Notes: generated by a model from the sequence alone, not told the origin. A DNA stretch of 64,000 nucleotides from Kutzneria sp. CA-103260 (GCF_018263855.1 NZ_CP073318.1:8742001-8806000); one strand, 5' to 3'; numbered from the stretch's first letter, positions 43,229-51,478 are shown. Program-made: numbers and translations.

Positions 43229-43266
43229 GCGCGGCCCGTTTCACGTGAAACGGGCCGCGCTTTTTT
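43229..43266 (+). terminator. Intrinsic terminator whose stem is a perfect parS site
   Basis: GCGCGGCCCGTTTCAC and its exact complement form a 16-bp-arm palindrome (43229-43260), followed immediately by TTTTTT (43261-43266). Lies 17 bases after the jag stop. Confidence 0.88.
43238..43251. promoter_or_regulatory. parS: parS site 1 (perfect)
   Basis: GTTTCACGTGAAAC, the exact 14-bp ParB-binding palindrome, embedded in the jag terminator. Confidence 0.93.
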
Positions 43267-43396
43267 GTGCCCGGGATCGGACGGGCGTGACTGCCGCTCC
43301 TCCGGGTGACGGCGAGCGGTCGGAGTGACGGTCGGTGGGTGGCATGCCCTGCGAACGGGTGCCGGTCGGCGACGCGGGGTGTTTGTTGGCCGCCGT

Positions 43397-43410
43397 GTTT
43401 CACGTGAAAC
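43397..43410. promoter_or_regulatory. parS: parS site 2 (perfect)
   Basis: GTTTCACGTGAAAC in the jag-rsmG gap, 159 bases from site 1. Confidence 0.93.
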
Positions 43411-43440
43411 GGGATCGTCGGGGAAGATGGGTCGGTCATG

Positions 43441-43454
43441 GTTTCACGTGAAAC
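43441..43454. promoter_or_regulatory. parS: parS site 3 (perfect)
   Basis: GTTTCACGTGAAAC, 44 bases from site 2 and 21 bases before the rsmG start codon. ParB binding here could affect rsmG-parAB expression. Confidence 0.93.
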
Positions 43455-43475
43455 GCGCGGACGGATCGGGAGCGT

Positions 43476-44162
43476 ATGAGCGAGTTGTTGTCGCCGCCAG
43501 GGGACGTCGTGGAGCGGGTATTCGGCGACGGGGCATCGGTGGCCATCAAGTTCGCCGCGCTCCTGGCCGACCATGGAGTGGAGCGCGGACTGATCGGTCC
43601 GCGGGAAGTCGAACGCCTCTGGGACCGGCATGTGTTCAACTCGGGTGTACTCGCCGAGTTGGTGCCGCAGAATTGCCGGGCGGTGGACGTAGGCTCGGGG
43701 GCAGGACTTCCCGGCATCCCACTGGCGATCGCTCGACCGGACCTCCGGCTCACCTTGTTGGAACCGATGGCCCGCCGCGTCGCCTGGTTGCAGGAAGTCG
43801 TGGACACCCTCGGCCTCGACGTCGAGGTGGTGCGTGGCCGGGCAGAGGAGCCCGAGGTTCGGCGTCGGCTCGGTGGCAGCGACATCGTCACCGCCCGCGC
43901 GGTCGCCCCACTGGAGCGACTGGCGAAGTGGTGCCTGCCGCTCCTACGTCCCGGCGGCCAGATGCTGGCGCTCAAGGGCGCCAGTGCGGCCGAGGAACTG
44001 CAACGCGATACGGCAGCGGTGGCAAAGATGGGTGGCTCCCGGCAGCGGGTGGCCAGCTGTGGGGCCGAGGTCCTTGAGGTGCCTACGACCGTCGTCGTGG
44101 TGGAGCGAGACGAACAGGTGGGGCGTCGTGACGGCGGGCGTCGGAGACGGAAGGATGGGTGA
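43476..44162 (+). CDS. rsmG: 16S rRNA m7G527 methyltransferase
   Basis: 228 aa. Class I SAM methyltransferase with SAM loop AVDVGSGAGLPGIPLA (residues 69-84), LLEPMARRVAWLQ and VTARAVAPLERLAKW. Methylates G527 of 16S rRNA; loss in other bacteria gives low-level streptomycin resistance. A basic C-terminal tail (GRRDGGRRRRKDG) is unusual. ATG start with GGGAG three bases upstream. The stop overlaps the parA start in GTGA. Confidence 0.96.
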   Translation: MSELLSPPGDVVERVFGDGASVAIKFAALLADHGVERGLIGPREVERLWDRHVFNSGVLAELVPQNCRAVDVGSGAGLPGIPLAIARPDLRLTLLEPMARRVAWLQEVVDTLGLDVEVVRGRAEEPEVRRRLGGSDIVTARAVAPLERLAKWCLPLLRPGGQMLALKGASAAEELQRDTAAVAKMGGSRQRVASCGAEVLEVPTTVVVVERDEQVGRRDGGRRRRKDG

Positions 44163-45187
44163 GCGTGTACTCGGATCCTCAGATCGGAGCACCGCATGTT
44201 CCACGTGAAACAGCGAGACTCGCAGAGGCACACGACGGGCCCGTCGGAGCCGGAGAGGTACTACGCCCGATGAATCCAGCAATGAGCGAGTCGGTCATGG
44301 CCGGCGAAGGCGCGACCTGGACTCCGATCGAAGCCGAGGCTCAGCGCGCCGCCAAGGTGCTGCACCCGGATTCGTTGAAGCTTCCCCGCCCGGCCCAGCG
44401 TCGCATCCTGACGGTGGCCAATCAGAAGGGCGGCGTCGGCAAGACGACCAGCACGGTCAACCTGGCCGCCGCCCTCGCCCTGCACGGCCTGAAGACGCTC
44501 GTGATCGACCTCGACCCCCAGGGCAACGCCAGCACCGCCTTGGCCATCGAGCACCGGTCCGGGACGCCGTCGGTGTACGAGGTGCTGATCGGTGAGATCT
44601 CCATCGCCGACGCGGCGGCGGTGAGCGAGCAGTCCGAGAACCTCTATTGCGTGCCCGCCACCATCGACCTGGCTGGCGCCGAGATCGAGCTCGTCTCGAT
44701 GGTTGCCCGCGAGTCCCGCCTCAAGGAGGCGCTGTCCAGCGAGGCGCTCGACGCGCTCGGCATCGACTACGTCTTCATCGACTGCCCGCCCTCGCTCGGC
44801 CTGCTCACGGTCAACGCCCTCGTCGCAGCCAAGGAGGTGCTGATCCCCATCCAGTGCGAGTACTACGCCCTGGAGGGACTGGGTCAGCTGCTCCGCAACA
44901 TCGACCTCGTCAAGGCGCACCTGAACCCGGCGCTGGACGTCTCCACCATCCTGCTCACCATGTACGACGGCCGTACCAAGCTGGCCGACCAGGTGACCAG
45001 CGAGGTGCGCGGCCACTTCGGCGACACCTGCCTGCAGACGGTCATCCCCCGGAGCGTGAAGGTCTCCGAGGCACCCGGCTACGGCCAGACGGTGCTCGCC
45101 TACGACCCGGGCTCGCGCGGTGCGATGAGCTACCTGGACGCCGCCCGTGAGATCGCCGACCGCGGCACTGAGATGGAGCACGCATGA
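44159..45187 (+). CDS. parA: Chromosome-partitioning ATPase ParA
   Basis: 342 aa. Deviant Walker A KGGVGKTTST (residues 90-99), VIDLDPQGNASTA, and FIDCPPSLGLLT (Walker B-like). Forms nucleoid-bound ATP dimers released by ParB. The N-terminal ~80 residues before the ATPase core are variable. They contain HVPRET, encoded by an imperfect parS (44198-44211). Start options: GTG 44159 overlapping rsmG (chosen for coupling), or ATG 44270 with GGAGAGG upstream. The stop overlaps parB (ATGA). Confidence 0.95.
   Translation: MSVYSDPQIGAPHVPRETARLAEAHDGPVGAGEVLRPMNPAMSESVMAGEGATWTPIEAEAQRAAKVLHPDSLKLPRPAQRRILTVANQKGGVGKTTSTVNLAAALALHGLKTLVIDLDPQGNASTALAIEHRSGTPSVYEVLIGEISIADAAAVSEQSENLYCVPATIDLAGAEIELVSMVARESRLKEALSSEALDALGIDYVFIDCPPSLGLLTVNALVAAKEVLIPIQCEYYALEGLGQLLRNIDLVKAHLNPALDVSTILLTMYDGRTKLADQVTSEVRGHFGDTCLQTVIPRSVKVSEAPGYGQTVLAYDPGSRGAMSYLDAAREIADRGTEMEHA
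44198..44211. promoter_or_regulatory. parS: parS-like site 4, one mismatch, inside the 5' end of parA
   Basis: GTTCCACGTGAAAC differs from consensus at one position. It encodes part of the ParA N-terminus (VPRET) if the GTG 44159 start is used. Otherwise it lies in the leader of ATG 44270. Confidence 0.7.
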
Positions 45188-46182
45188 CACCGCCGGAACG
45201 CAAGGGCGGCCTCGGCCGCGGCCTCGCGGCGCTGATCCCCCAGGGACCGCCCGCCGGCGAGACCAGCGGCACGAACGGCGCTGCCGGCCCGGTCGCCACC
45301 CTGCCGGACAGCGCTCCCCCGGCGGTGGTCGGCGGCAACACAGTGGCCGGCGCGGTCTACCGCGAGGTGCCGATCACCGAGATCACGCCGAACCCGAAGC
45401 AGCCCCGGCAGGTGTTCGACGAGGAGGCGCTCGCGGAACTGGAGCACTCCATCCGCGAGTTCGGCTTGATGCAGCCGATCGTCGTCCGCGAGCTCGGCCG
45501 TGGCTCCTACGAGCTGGTGATGGGCGAGCGCCGCTGGCGTGCCTCCCAGCGGGCCGGCCTGGACGCCATCCCGGCCATCGTGCGCCAGACCGCGGACGCC
45601 GCCATGCTCCGTGACGCGCTGCTGGAGAACATCCACCGGGCCCAGCTGAACCCGCTCGAAGAGGCGGCGGCCTACCAGCAGCTGCTGGACGAGTTCGAGG
45701 TCACCCACGAGGAGTTGGCCGCCCGAATCGGCCGCAGCCGGCCGGTCATCACCAACACCATCCGGCTGCTGAAGCTCCCCCTGCCCGTGCAGCGCCGCGT
45801 CGCCGCCGGCGTGCTCTCCGCCGGCCACGCCCGGGCGCTGCTCGGGCTGGAGGACAACGGCGCTCAGGAGGACCTCGCCGCGCGCATCGTCGCCGAGGGG
45901 CTGTCCGTCCGGGCCACCGAGGAAATGGTCACGCTGGCCAAGAACGAGGCCCCGGCCAAGCCGAAGCCCGCTCCCCGCAAGCCCATCCACGCCCCCGGTC
46001 TCCAGGACCTCGCCGACCGCCTGTCCGACTCCTTCGACACCCGCGTCAAGGTCGAACTCGGTCGCCGCAAGGGCCGCATCGTCGTCGAGTTCGGCTCGGT
46101 CGACGACCTCGAACGCATCGTCGGACTCATCTCGCCAGATGCGGCAAATCGGACACAGATCGGGGACATCCCGTCACCTTGA
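45184..46182 (+). CDS. parB: Chromosome-partitioning CTPase ParB
   Basis: 332 aa. N-terminal ParA-stimulating peptide KGGLGRGLAALIP (residues 7-19), a linker, the CTP-binding domain with GERRWRA (114-120) and ENIHRAQLNPLEEA, an HTH that reads parS (~160-190, ELAARIGRSRPVITNTIRLL), and a C-terminal dimerisation domain (KVELGRRKGRIVVEF). Binds the parS cluster around it and spreads. ATG overlaps the parA stop. Confidence 0.97.
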   Translation: MTPPERKGGLGRGLAALIPQGPPAGETSGTNGAAGPVATLPDSAPPAVVGGNTVAGAVYREVPITEITPNPKQPRQVFDEEALAELEHSIREFGLMQPIVVRELGRGSYELVMGERRWRASQRAGLDAIPAIVRQTADAAMLRDALLENIHRAQLNPLEEAAAYQQLLDEFEVTHEELAARIGRSRPVITNTIRLLKLPLPVQRRVAAGVLSAGHARALLGLEDNGAQEDLAARIVAEGLSVRATEEMVTLAKNEAPAKPKPAPRKPIHAPGLQDLADRLSDSFDTRVKVELGRRKGRIVVEFGSVDDLERIVGLISPDAANRTQIGDIPSP

Positions 46183-46599
46183 CCACTTACGTCACGGTGA
46201 CGAAGTGGTTCGGCGGCATGATGTGCGGCTCCGGGTGGTGACAAGGCGCGCGGCGGCGACCGACCACCCGGGGCGGCGATTCCCCGCCTCCGCCGGACGG
46301 ATGGAGTGGTTCGGCAGTCAGCAGTGACAGCCGAGCGACGTTTCACGTGGAACGACCAAGCGGAAGACGAAGCGGGTAGCGCGAGCGGATCAGGCGGCCG
46401 GGTGAGATGCGATCAACGCGCGGCCGATAGATGTCAGCCGGCGGAGGCAAGCAGTCGGGACGGGTGACTGCTTGGCGAAGGCGAGCCTCGCCGACAGGCC
46501 GGAAACGACAGGCTGTTGGGTTGGGCCGGTGGCTGAGATGAGCGCTGTGCCCGGAGGGCGGGCGAGGCGGACGCGGGGCCGCTGAGGAGGGCGCTGTGG
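46183..46599. other. Gene-free region after parB
   Basis: 417 bp between converging parB and the Ddl-like gene. Directly after the parB stop, CCACTTACGTCAC and GTGACGAAGTGG (46183-46208) form an inverted repeat, a possible terminator. A second inverted repeat CAAGCAGTC / GACTGCTTG lies at 46448-46474. A parS-like site is at 46340. No ORF with start signals is seen. Confidence 0.5.
46340..46353. promoter_or_regulatory. parS: parS-like site 5, one mismatch
   Basis: GTTTCACGTGGAAC, one base from consensus, in the non-coding gap downstream of parB. Confidence 0.65.
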
Positions 46600-47559
46600 T
46601 CAGCGGGGGCCGCGGGCCACAGCTTGCTCGATGAGGGCGGCGAAGGTGTCGCCCAGGGAGCGGCCGGCGGCCTCGATGGCCATGGGGAGCAGGGAGGTCT
46701 CGGTGAGGCCGGGCGAGACGTTGACCTGGAGGAAGTTCACGGTGCCGTCGGGGGTGACGATGGCGGTGGTGCGGGAGACGTCCCGGAGGCCGAGCAGGCG
46801 GTGCGCGGCGACGGCCAGCTCGGCGACCTCGGTGGTGGCGGCGGGGGTGAGGCGCGCGGGAGTGTGGAACTCCGTGAGGCCGGCGGTGTACCGGGCGGTG
46901 TAGTCGTAGATGCCGGTGGTGGGGCTGATCTCCACAGCGGGCAGGGCCTCGGGCCCGAAGGGGCCCTCCAGGACGCCGATGGCGACCTCGACGCCGTCGA
47001 CGTACTGCTCGGCCATGACGGTGTCGCCGTAGGCGAGACAGCCGACCATGGCGGAGGGCAGCTCGGAAGCCTCCCGGACGACCTGGGTGCCGAGGGCGGA
47101 GCCGCCCTGCTCCGGCTTGAGCACGAGAGGCAGCCCGATGCGGTCGACGAGGGCGTCCAGGACGGCCTGGGCACCGAGGTCGCGGAAGGTGCTGTGCGGC
47201 AGCACGACCCAGTCGGGGGTGGCCAGGCCGACCCGGGCGAGCTCGGCCTTGGCGATGGGCCGGTCCCAGGCCCACCGGCAGGCCCGCGAGTCGGTGCCGA
47301 CGTAGGGCACGCCGAACATCTCCAGGATTGACTGGATGGAGCCGTTCTCGCCCTCACCGCCGTGCAGGGCGACAACAACGGCCTCGGGGCGGTTGGCGCT
47401 GGAGCGAAGGCGCTCGAGCAGCCCGCTGTCGGTGTCCCACTCGTCGACGGTCAACCCGACCGACCGGAGAGCGGCCGACAACCGGCGGCCCGAGCGCAAC
47501 GAAATGTCCCGCTCGTGCGACAACCCACCCGACAGCACGGCCACCCAACGATCCGACAT
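46600..47559 (-). CDS. D-Ala-D-Ala ligase-like ATP-grasp protein with altered metal ligands
   Basis: 319 aa, usual Ddl length. Fold landmarks are VAVLSGGLSHERDISLRSG, ALHGGEGENGSIQ, LVLKPEQGGSALGTQVV and VNVSPGLTETSLLPMA. Aligned without gaps to E. coli DdlB (RIDVML...LLEANTSPG), Mg ligand Asp257 is Thr265 and Glu270 is Gln278; Asn272 is kept as Asn280. The MDKxxxK segment is AWDRPIAKAE. It may be catalytically impaired or use another substrate. It should not be taken as the sole cell-wall Ddl. ATG start; converges on parB. Confidence 0.8.
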   Translation of the reverse strand: MSDRWVAVLSGGLSHERDISLRSGRRLSAALRSVGLTVDEWDTDSGLLERLRSSANRPEAVVVALHGGEGENGSIQSILEMFGVPYVGTDSRACRWAWDRPIAKAELARVGLATPDWVVLPHSTFRDLGAQAVLDALVDRIGLPLVLKPEQGGSALGTQVVREASELPSAMVGCLAYGDTVMAEQYVDGVEVAIGVLEGPFGPEALPAVEISPTTGIYDYTARYTAGLTEFHTPARLTPAATTEVAELAVAAHRLLGLRDVSRTTAIVTPDGTVNFLQVNVSPGLTETSLLPMAIEAAGRSLGDTFAALIEQAVARGPR

Positions 47560-47580
47560 GGCAGCAACCGTAGTTGACGG

Positions 47581-48900
47581 TCAGGCAGTGTCCGGAGTCG
47601 GCGTCTGGGCGCCGGACAGGGTCCGCCGCCGCACGGTGCCGAAGGTGTGCAGGAGGTCCATCTCCCCCTCCAGCACGGCCGCCAGCCGCCGAACGCCCTC
47701 GCGGATGCGCTCCGGGGTCGGATAGCAGTACGAGAGGCGCATCTGACGGCTGCCGAAGCTGTCGGCGTAGAAGGCGGTGCCGGGCACGTAGGCCACGCGC
47801 TGGGTGACGGCCCGAGGCAGCATCGCCTTGGTGTCCAGCCCCTCCGGCACGGTCAGCCACACGTAGAACCCACCGGCGGGCTTGGTCCAGGCGCAGCCGG
47901 CCGGCAGGTACTGGTCCATGGCGGCCAGGGTGGCGTCCCGGCGCTCCCGGTACTCCTCCCGATACGTCTTGATCTGGCCCTTCCAGTCGTGCTGGGACAG
48001 GTACCGGCTGACCACGGCCTGGGTGAAGGCCGGCGGGCACAGGGTGGCCGACTCGGCGGCCAGCACCAGCTTCTCCCGCACGGCGTGTGGCGCCAGCACC
48101 CAGCCGACCCGCAGGCCGGGGGCGAAGGTCTTGGAGAACGAGCCGAGGTAGACGACGTTGGTGGCGTCGGCGGAGCGCAGCGCCGGATAGGTCTGGCCGT
48201 CGAAGCCGAGCAGGCCGTACGGGTTGTCCTCGACCACGAGCACGTCGTGCTGGGCGCAGATGTCCAGGATCTCGCCGCGCCGCTGCACGGCCAGGGTCAC
48301 GCCGGCCGGGTTCTGGAAGTTCGGAATGGTGTAGAGGAACTTCACCCGGCGGCCGCTGGCCCGCACGGCGGCCAGCGCCTGGCGCAGCGCCTCGGGCACC
48401 AGGCCGGCGTCGTCCATCTCCACGTGCACGACCTGGGCCTGGTAGGCGGAGAAGGTGCCCAGCGCGCCCACGTAGGACGGGGCCTCGGCCAGAACGACGT
48501 CACCCGGGTCGCAGAAGACCCGGGTGACCATGTCCAGCCCCATCTGGGAGCCGACTGTGACCACCACGTCGTCGGGGTGCGCGCTGATGCCCTCGAGCGC
48601 CATCACCTCGCAGATCTGCTCGCGCAGTTCGACGGTGCCCTGGGCCGAGCCGTACTGGAGGGCGGTCAGCCCCTCAGTGGCCACCATCTGGCCGACGTCG
48701 GCGGCCAGCGACTCCAGCGGAAGTGCGGAAAGATAGGGCATGCCGCCGGCGAGGGAGACAACTTCGGGGCGGCTCGCCACCGCGAAGAGAGCTCGGATCT
48801 CAGATGCGGTCATGCCCGCCGTGCGCGCTGCGTAGCGCCCCAGGTGCGGGTCGAGACTGCGTCCGGCCTGGTGCGCCGGCTGAGATCCGGTTTCGCTCAC
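47581..48900 (-). CDS. PLP-dependent class I/II aminotransferase
   Basis: 439 aa, fold type I. SLAGGMPYLSALPLE opening, YGSAQGTVELRE, NPAGVTL, EDNPYGLL, and the PLP lysine in GSFSKTFAPGLRVGW (K257). Resembles the 2-aminoadipate/LysN and MocR-core aminotransferases without the GntR DNA-binding domain. Donor and acceptor unknown. GTG 48900 is preferred: GGGAGG lies 5 bases upstream, while an upstream TTG has no signal. The Ddl-like gene follows after 21 bp in the same direction, so the two are likely co-transcribed. Confidence 0.88.
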   Translation of the reverse strand: MSETGSQPAHQAGRSLDPHLGRYAARTAGMTASEIRALFAVASRPEVVSLAGGMPYLSALPLESLAADVGQMVATEGLTALQYGSAQGTVELREQICEVMALEGISAHPDDVVVTVGSQMGLDMVTRVFCDPGDVVLAEAPSYVGALGTFSAYQAQVVHVEMDDAGLVPEALRQALAAVRASGRRVKFLYTIPNFQNPAGVTLAVQRRGEILDICAQHDVLVVEDNPYGLLGFDGQTYPALRSADATNVVYLGSFSKTFAPGLRVGWVLAPHAVREKLVLAAESATLCPPAFTQAVVSRYLSQHDWKGQIKTYREEYRERRDATLAAMDQYLPAGCAWTKPAGGFYVWLTVPEGLDTKAMLPRAVTQRVAYVPGTAFYADSFGSRQMRLSYCYPTPERIREGVRRLAAVLEGEMDLLHTFGTVRRRTLSGAQTPTPDTA

Positions 48901-49058
48901 GCCTGCCTCCCTGACGTCCAATGCGGCGTGGGTAGATCGGTCGAGTGTAACGGGCGTCCCGATCGGGGCTGAGTCCTTCCGACGCTCGTCACACCGGCCT
49001 ATGCTGGTTCGGGTTCCCGTGGGTCACGCGGGGTTCAGGTCTGCGCGTGGGAGGTCGG

Positions 49059-49697
49059 GTGTCGCGGCGCGTTGTGGGCGTCACTCTGGACAACCTGGAG
49101 CACCTTCCTAAGCGGTGCCGCAAATGCGTGTTCTGGGAGCTCGCCCCGCACTTGAAGGAGCAGGCCGAGGAGTACGGCCAGACCGACTTCGAGAAGGAGG
49201 CCTGGGTCTCCAGCGTGCTGCTGGAGTGGGGCTCCTGCGGTCGGATCATCTACGTGGACAACGTGCCGGCCGGCTACGCGCTCTACGCGCCGCCGAGCGC
49301 GGTGCCCAGGGCTGTCGCCTTCCCCACCGCCCCGGTGTCGGCCGACGCGGTGCTGCTGACCGCGCTGCGGGTGCTGCCCGAGTTCGAGCGGGGCGGCCTG
49401 GGCCGGGTGCTGGTGCAGGCGGTGGCCAAGGACCTCACCCGCCGCGGTGTGAAGGCGATCGAGGCGTTCAGCGACGCGTCCATCGACGACGAGTCCAGCT
49501 GTGTCATCCCGGCCAACTTCTTGCTCTCCGTCGGCTTCAAGACGGTCCGGCCACATCCCCGCTGGCCCCGGCTGCGGCTGGAGCTGCGGACGGCGCTGTC
49601 ATGGAAGGAAGACGTGGAGGCGGCGCTGGAGCGCCTGCTGGGCACCGTGACGATCGCCGGTGTCGGCAGCGCCGAGCCCAGCCTGCGACCGGCCTGA
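49059..49697 (+). CDS. GNAT-family acetyltransferase (Rv3916c type)
   Basis: 212 aa. An N-terminal Cys-bearing segment (HLPKRCRKCVFWELAP) is followed by the GNAT core: motif A FERGGLGRVLVQAVAKDL for acetyl-CoA, and a strand FLLSVGFKTVRPHPRWPRLRLEL. Substrate unknown. Position between parB/aminotransferase and cwlM matches M. tuberculosis Rv3916c. GTG 49059 has GGGAGG four bases upstream; GTG 49047 is the alternative. Converges on cwlM at a strong shared terminator. Confidence 0.82.
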   Translation: MSRRVVGVTLDNLEHLPKRCRKCVFWELAPHLKEQAEEYGQTDFEKEAWVSSVLLEWGSCGRIIYVDNVPAGYALYAPPSAVPRAVAFPTAPVSADAVLLTALRVLPEFERGGLGRVLVQAVAKDLTRRGVKAIEAFSDASIDDESSCVIPANFLLSVGFKTVRPHPRWPRLRLELRTALSWKEDVEAALERLLGTVTIAGVGSAEPSLRPA

Positions 49698-49717
49698 CCG
49701 GCCGCAAGATCCCAGCA

Positions 49718-49758
49718 CGACAAATCGCCCCGTGCGCAGAGCACGGGGCGATTTGTCG
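49718..49758. terminator. Bidirectional terminator between the GNAT gene and cwlM
   Basis: Perfect 18-bp stem (49718-49735 with 49741-49758) with 5-base loop GCAGA. The AAAT/ATTT ends provide short U tracts both ways. Confidence 0.88.
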
Positions 49759-49767
49759 ATTAAGCGC

Positions 49768-50913
49768 TTACTCGGCCTTGGCCAGCTCGTGCCGGATCAG
49801 GTCGGCGAAGGTGAAGGTGCCGGTCGGCTGGTCGTTCTCGCCCAGCAGGTAGAGCCGCTTCACCGCGACCAGGATGCCCTCGGCCACCGTGTCGCGGAAC
49901 GCCGGATCGGTCAGCTTGGCCCGGTCCGAGGCGTTGGTCAGGTAGCCCACCTCGACCCGCACCGCCGGGCAGCGGGTGCCGACCAGGATGTCCCAGGTGC
50001 GGCCGTGCGTGCGGCAGTCCGACAACCCGGTGCGGGCCACCAGCTCGCGCTGGATGAAGCCGGCCAGGGTCTCGCCGACGGTGGAGGTCGTGGTGCCGTT
50101 GCCGGTGCCGTAGTGGAACGTGGCGACGCCGGTGGCCTGCGGGGACGCGTTGGCGTCGACGTGCAGCGAGAGGATCAGGTCCGCGCCCGCCTCGTTGGCG
50201 AACCGGGCCCGCTCCCGCTCCGGTGGGCACTGGTCGGTGCCCCGGGACAGCAGCGCCTCCATGCCGGTGGCCTGCATGCGGCCCTCCAGCCGGCGGGCCA
50301 GGTCCCACACGAGGTCGGCCTCGCTGTTCGTGCCGACGACCACGCCCCGGTCCCGGCCGCCGTGGCCCGGGTCGATCACGATGCGCTTGCCGCGCAGCCG
50401 GGGCCCGGCCCGGCGAACCTGCTCCTGCTCACGCAGCAGCACCGGACGGCCACCGCGGACCTTGGGCGTCAGCTGGCGCAGCGCCCGCACGGTCTCGGCG
50501 CCGCAGATGCCGTCGGCGATCAGGCCGTACTCGCGCTGGAAGCTGCGCAGCGCCTGCTCGGTCATGTGGTCGAACACACCGGTGTGGCGGCCGGCGTCGA
50601 AGCCCAGCTCCAGCAGGCGCTCCTGCAAGGCGGCCACGTCGTCGCCGGTCATGGGGTGCGAGACCAGGTAGGTCAGTGGTCGGTCGCCGAGCTGGTAGGT
50701 GGCGGCACGCAGGGACGCGTAGGTGGCCGGGCCGACCAGACCGTCGGTGATCAGGCCGCGCTGCTGCTGGAAGGCACGCACCGCGTGCTCCACATCGGCG
50801 TCGAAGACGACCTCGCCGTCCTGCGGGTTTCCCGACAGCAGCCCCAGCGCGATGAGAGTCGACCTGATCTCGGCAACAGCCGGCCCGACGTCACCGCGAC
50901 GGAGAACCTGCAT
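49768..50913 (-). CDS. cwlM: Amidase_3/peptidoglycan-binding protein CwlM
   Basis: 381 aa, no signal peptide, so cytoplasmic. Two PG_binding_1 repeats (~7-70 and ~85-150), then an N-acetylmuramoyl-L-alanine-amidase-3 domain (~175-355). Zn ligands and catalytic residues appear present: H184 (DPGHGG), E198 (NSEADLV), H251 (SLHVDAN) and E321 (VEVGYLTN). In mycobacteria phosphorylated CwlM activates MurA, with PknB sites in the C-terminal tail. Here PTGTFTF has T364, T366 and T368. ATG 50913 fits the family N-terminus MQVLRRGD; upstream codons lack signals. Confidence 0.93.
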   Translation of the reverse strand: MQVLRRGDVGPAVAEIRSTLIALGLLSGNPQDGEVVFDADVEHAVRAFQQQRGLITDGLVGPATYASLRAATYQLGDRPLTYLVSHPMTGDDVAALQERLLELGFDAGRHTGVFDHMTEQALRSFQREYGLIADGICGAETVRALRQLTPKVRGGRPVLLREQEQVRRAGPRLRGKRIVIDPGHGGRDRGVVVGTNSEADLVWDLARRLEGRMQATGMEALLSRGTDQCPPERERARFANEAGADLILSLHVDANASPQATGVATFHYGTGNGTTTSTVGETLAGFIQRELVARTGLSDCRTHGRTWDILVGTRCPAVRVEVGYLTNASDRAKLTDPAFRDTVAEGILVAVKRLYLLGENDQPTGTFTFADLIRHELAKAE

Positions 50914-51059
50914 ACACCCTCGCTCGTCTAGGGCGCCGGATACCTCCGGCGCGGTGTGTGACGCCTTATTGTGCCCTGCCCGTGACAATGCTCAGAACGG
51001 GCCTACGCAGAGCATTCGGCCCACTACGGAACTGGTCCGAACGGCCCAGAACAGGCAGT

Positions 51060-51092
51060 GGCCCGTGCGTCGAAGAGTAAGACGCACGGGCC
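51060..51092 (-). terminator. Terminator after trxA
   Basis: GGCCCGTGCGTC / GACGCACGGGCC, 12-bp stem with 9-base loop, 26 bases past the trxA stop. It separates trxA from cwlM, which therefore needs its own promoter in 50914-51059. Confidence 0.7.
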
Positions 51093-51118
51093 ATGTCAAA
51101 GGGTTGCCTCGCGGCGTG

Positions 51119-51445
51119 TCACAGCACCTCGGACAGCTCCGAGAGCATCGCCGCCTTGGGCTTGGCGCCGATGATCTCCTTCACCTTCTCGCCGCCCTGG
51201 AACAGCATCATGGTCGGCACCGACATGATCTGGTACTGCCGGGCGATCGCCGGGTTGGCGTCGATGTCCAGCTTGGCAATGGTGATCTTGTCGGCGTGCT
51301 CGGCGGCGATCTCCTCCAGCACCGGCGCGACCATCTTGCACGGGCCGCACCAGGTCGCCCAGAAGTCGACCAGCACGGGCTTGTCGCTCTTGAGCACGTC
51401 CTGGTCGAAGGACTTGTCCGTGACGATCACGGTGTTGCCGGCCAT
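51119..51445 (-). CDS. trxA: Thioredoxin
   Basis: 108 aa. Active site W32-C33-G-P-C36 in DFWATWCGPCKM, cis-Pro in MSVPTMMLF. Cytoplasmic disulfide reductant recycled by the reductase encoded 33 bp upstream. ATG start with GAGAGAA upstream. Order sigM-antisigma-trxB-trxA-cwlM matches M. tuberculosis Rv3911-Rv3915. Confidence 0.98.
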   Translation of the reverse strand: MAGNTVIVTDKSFDQDVLKSDKPVLVDFWATWCGPCKMVAPVLEEIAAEHADKITIAKLDIDANPAIARQYQIMSVPTMMLFQGGEKVKEIIGAKPKAAMLSELSEVL

Positions 51446-51478
51446 GATTTCTCTCCTACGTGGGTGGAAGGGACGAGG

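Noticed and set aside
46343..47275. Minus-strand frame overlapping the Ddl-like gene and the parB downstream gap
   Set aside because: Low-complexity Arg/Pro/His translation, out of frame with the clear ATP-grasp gene.
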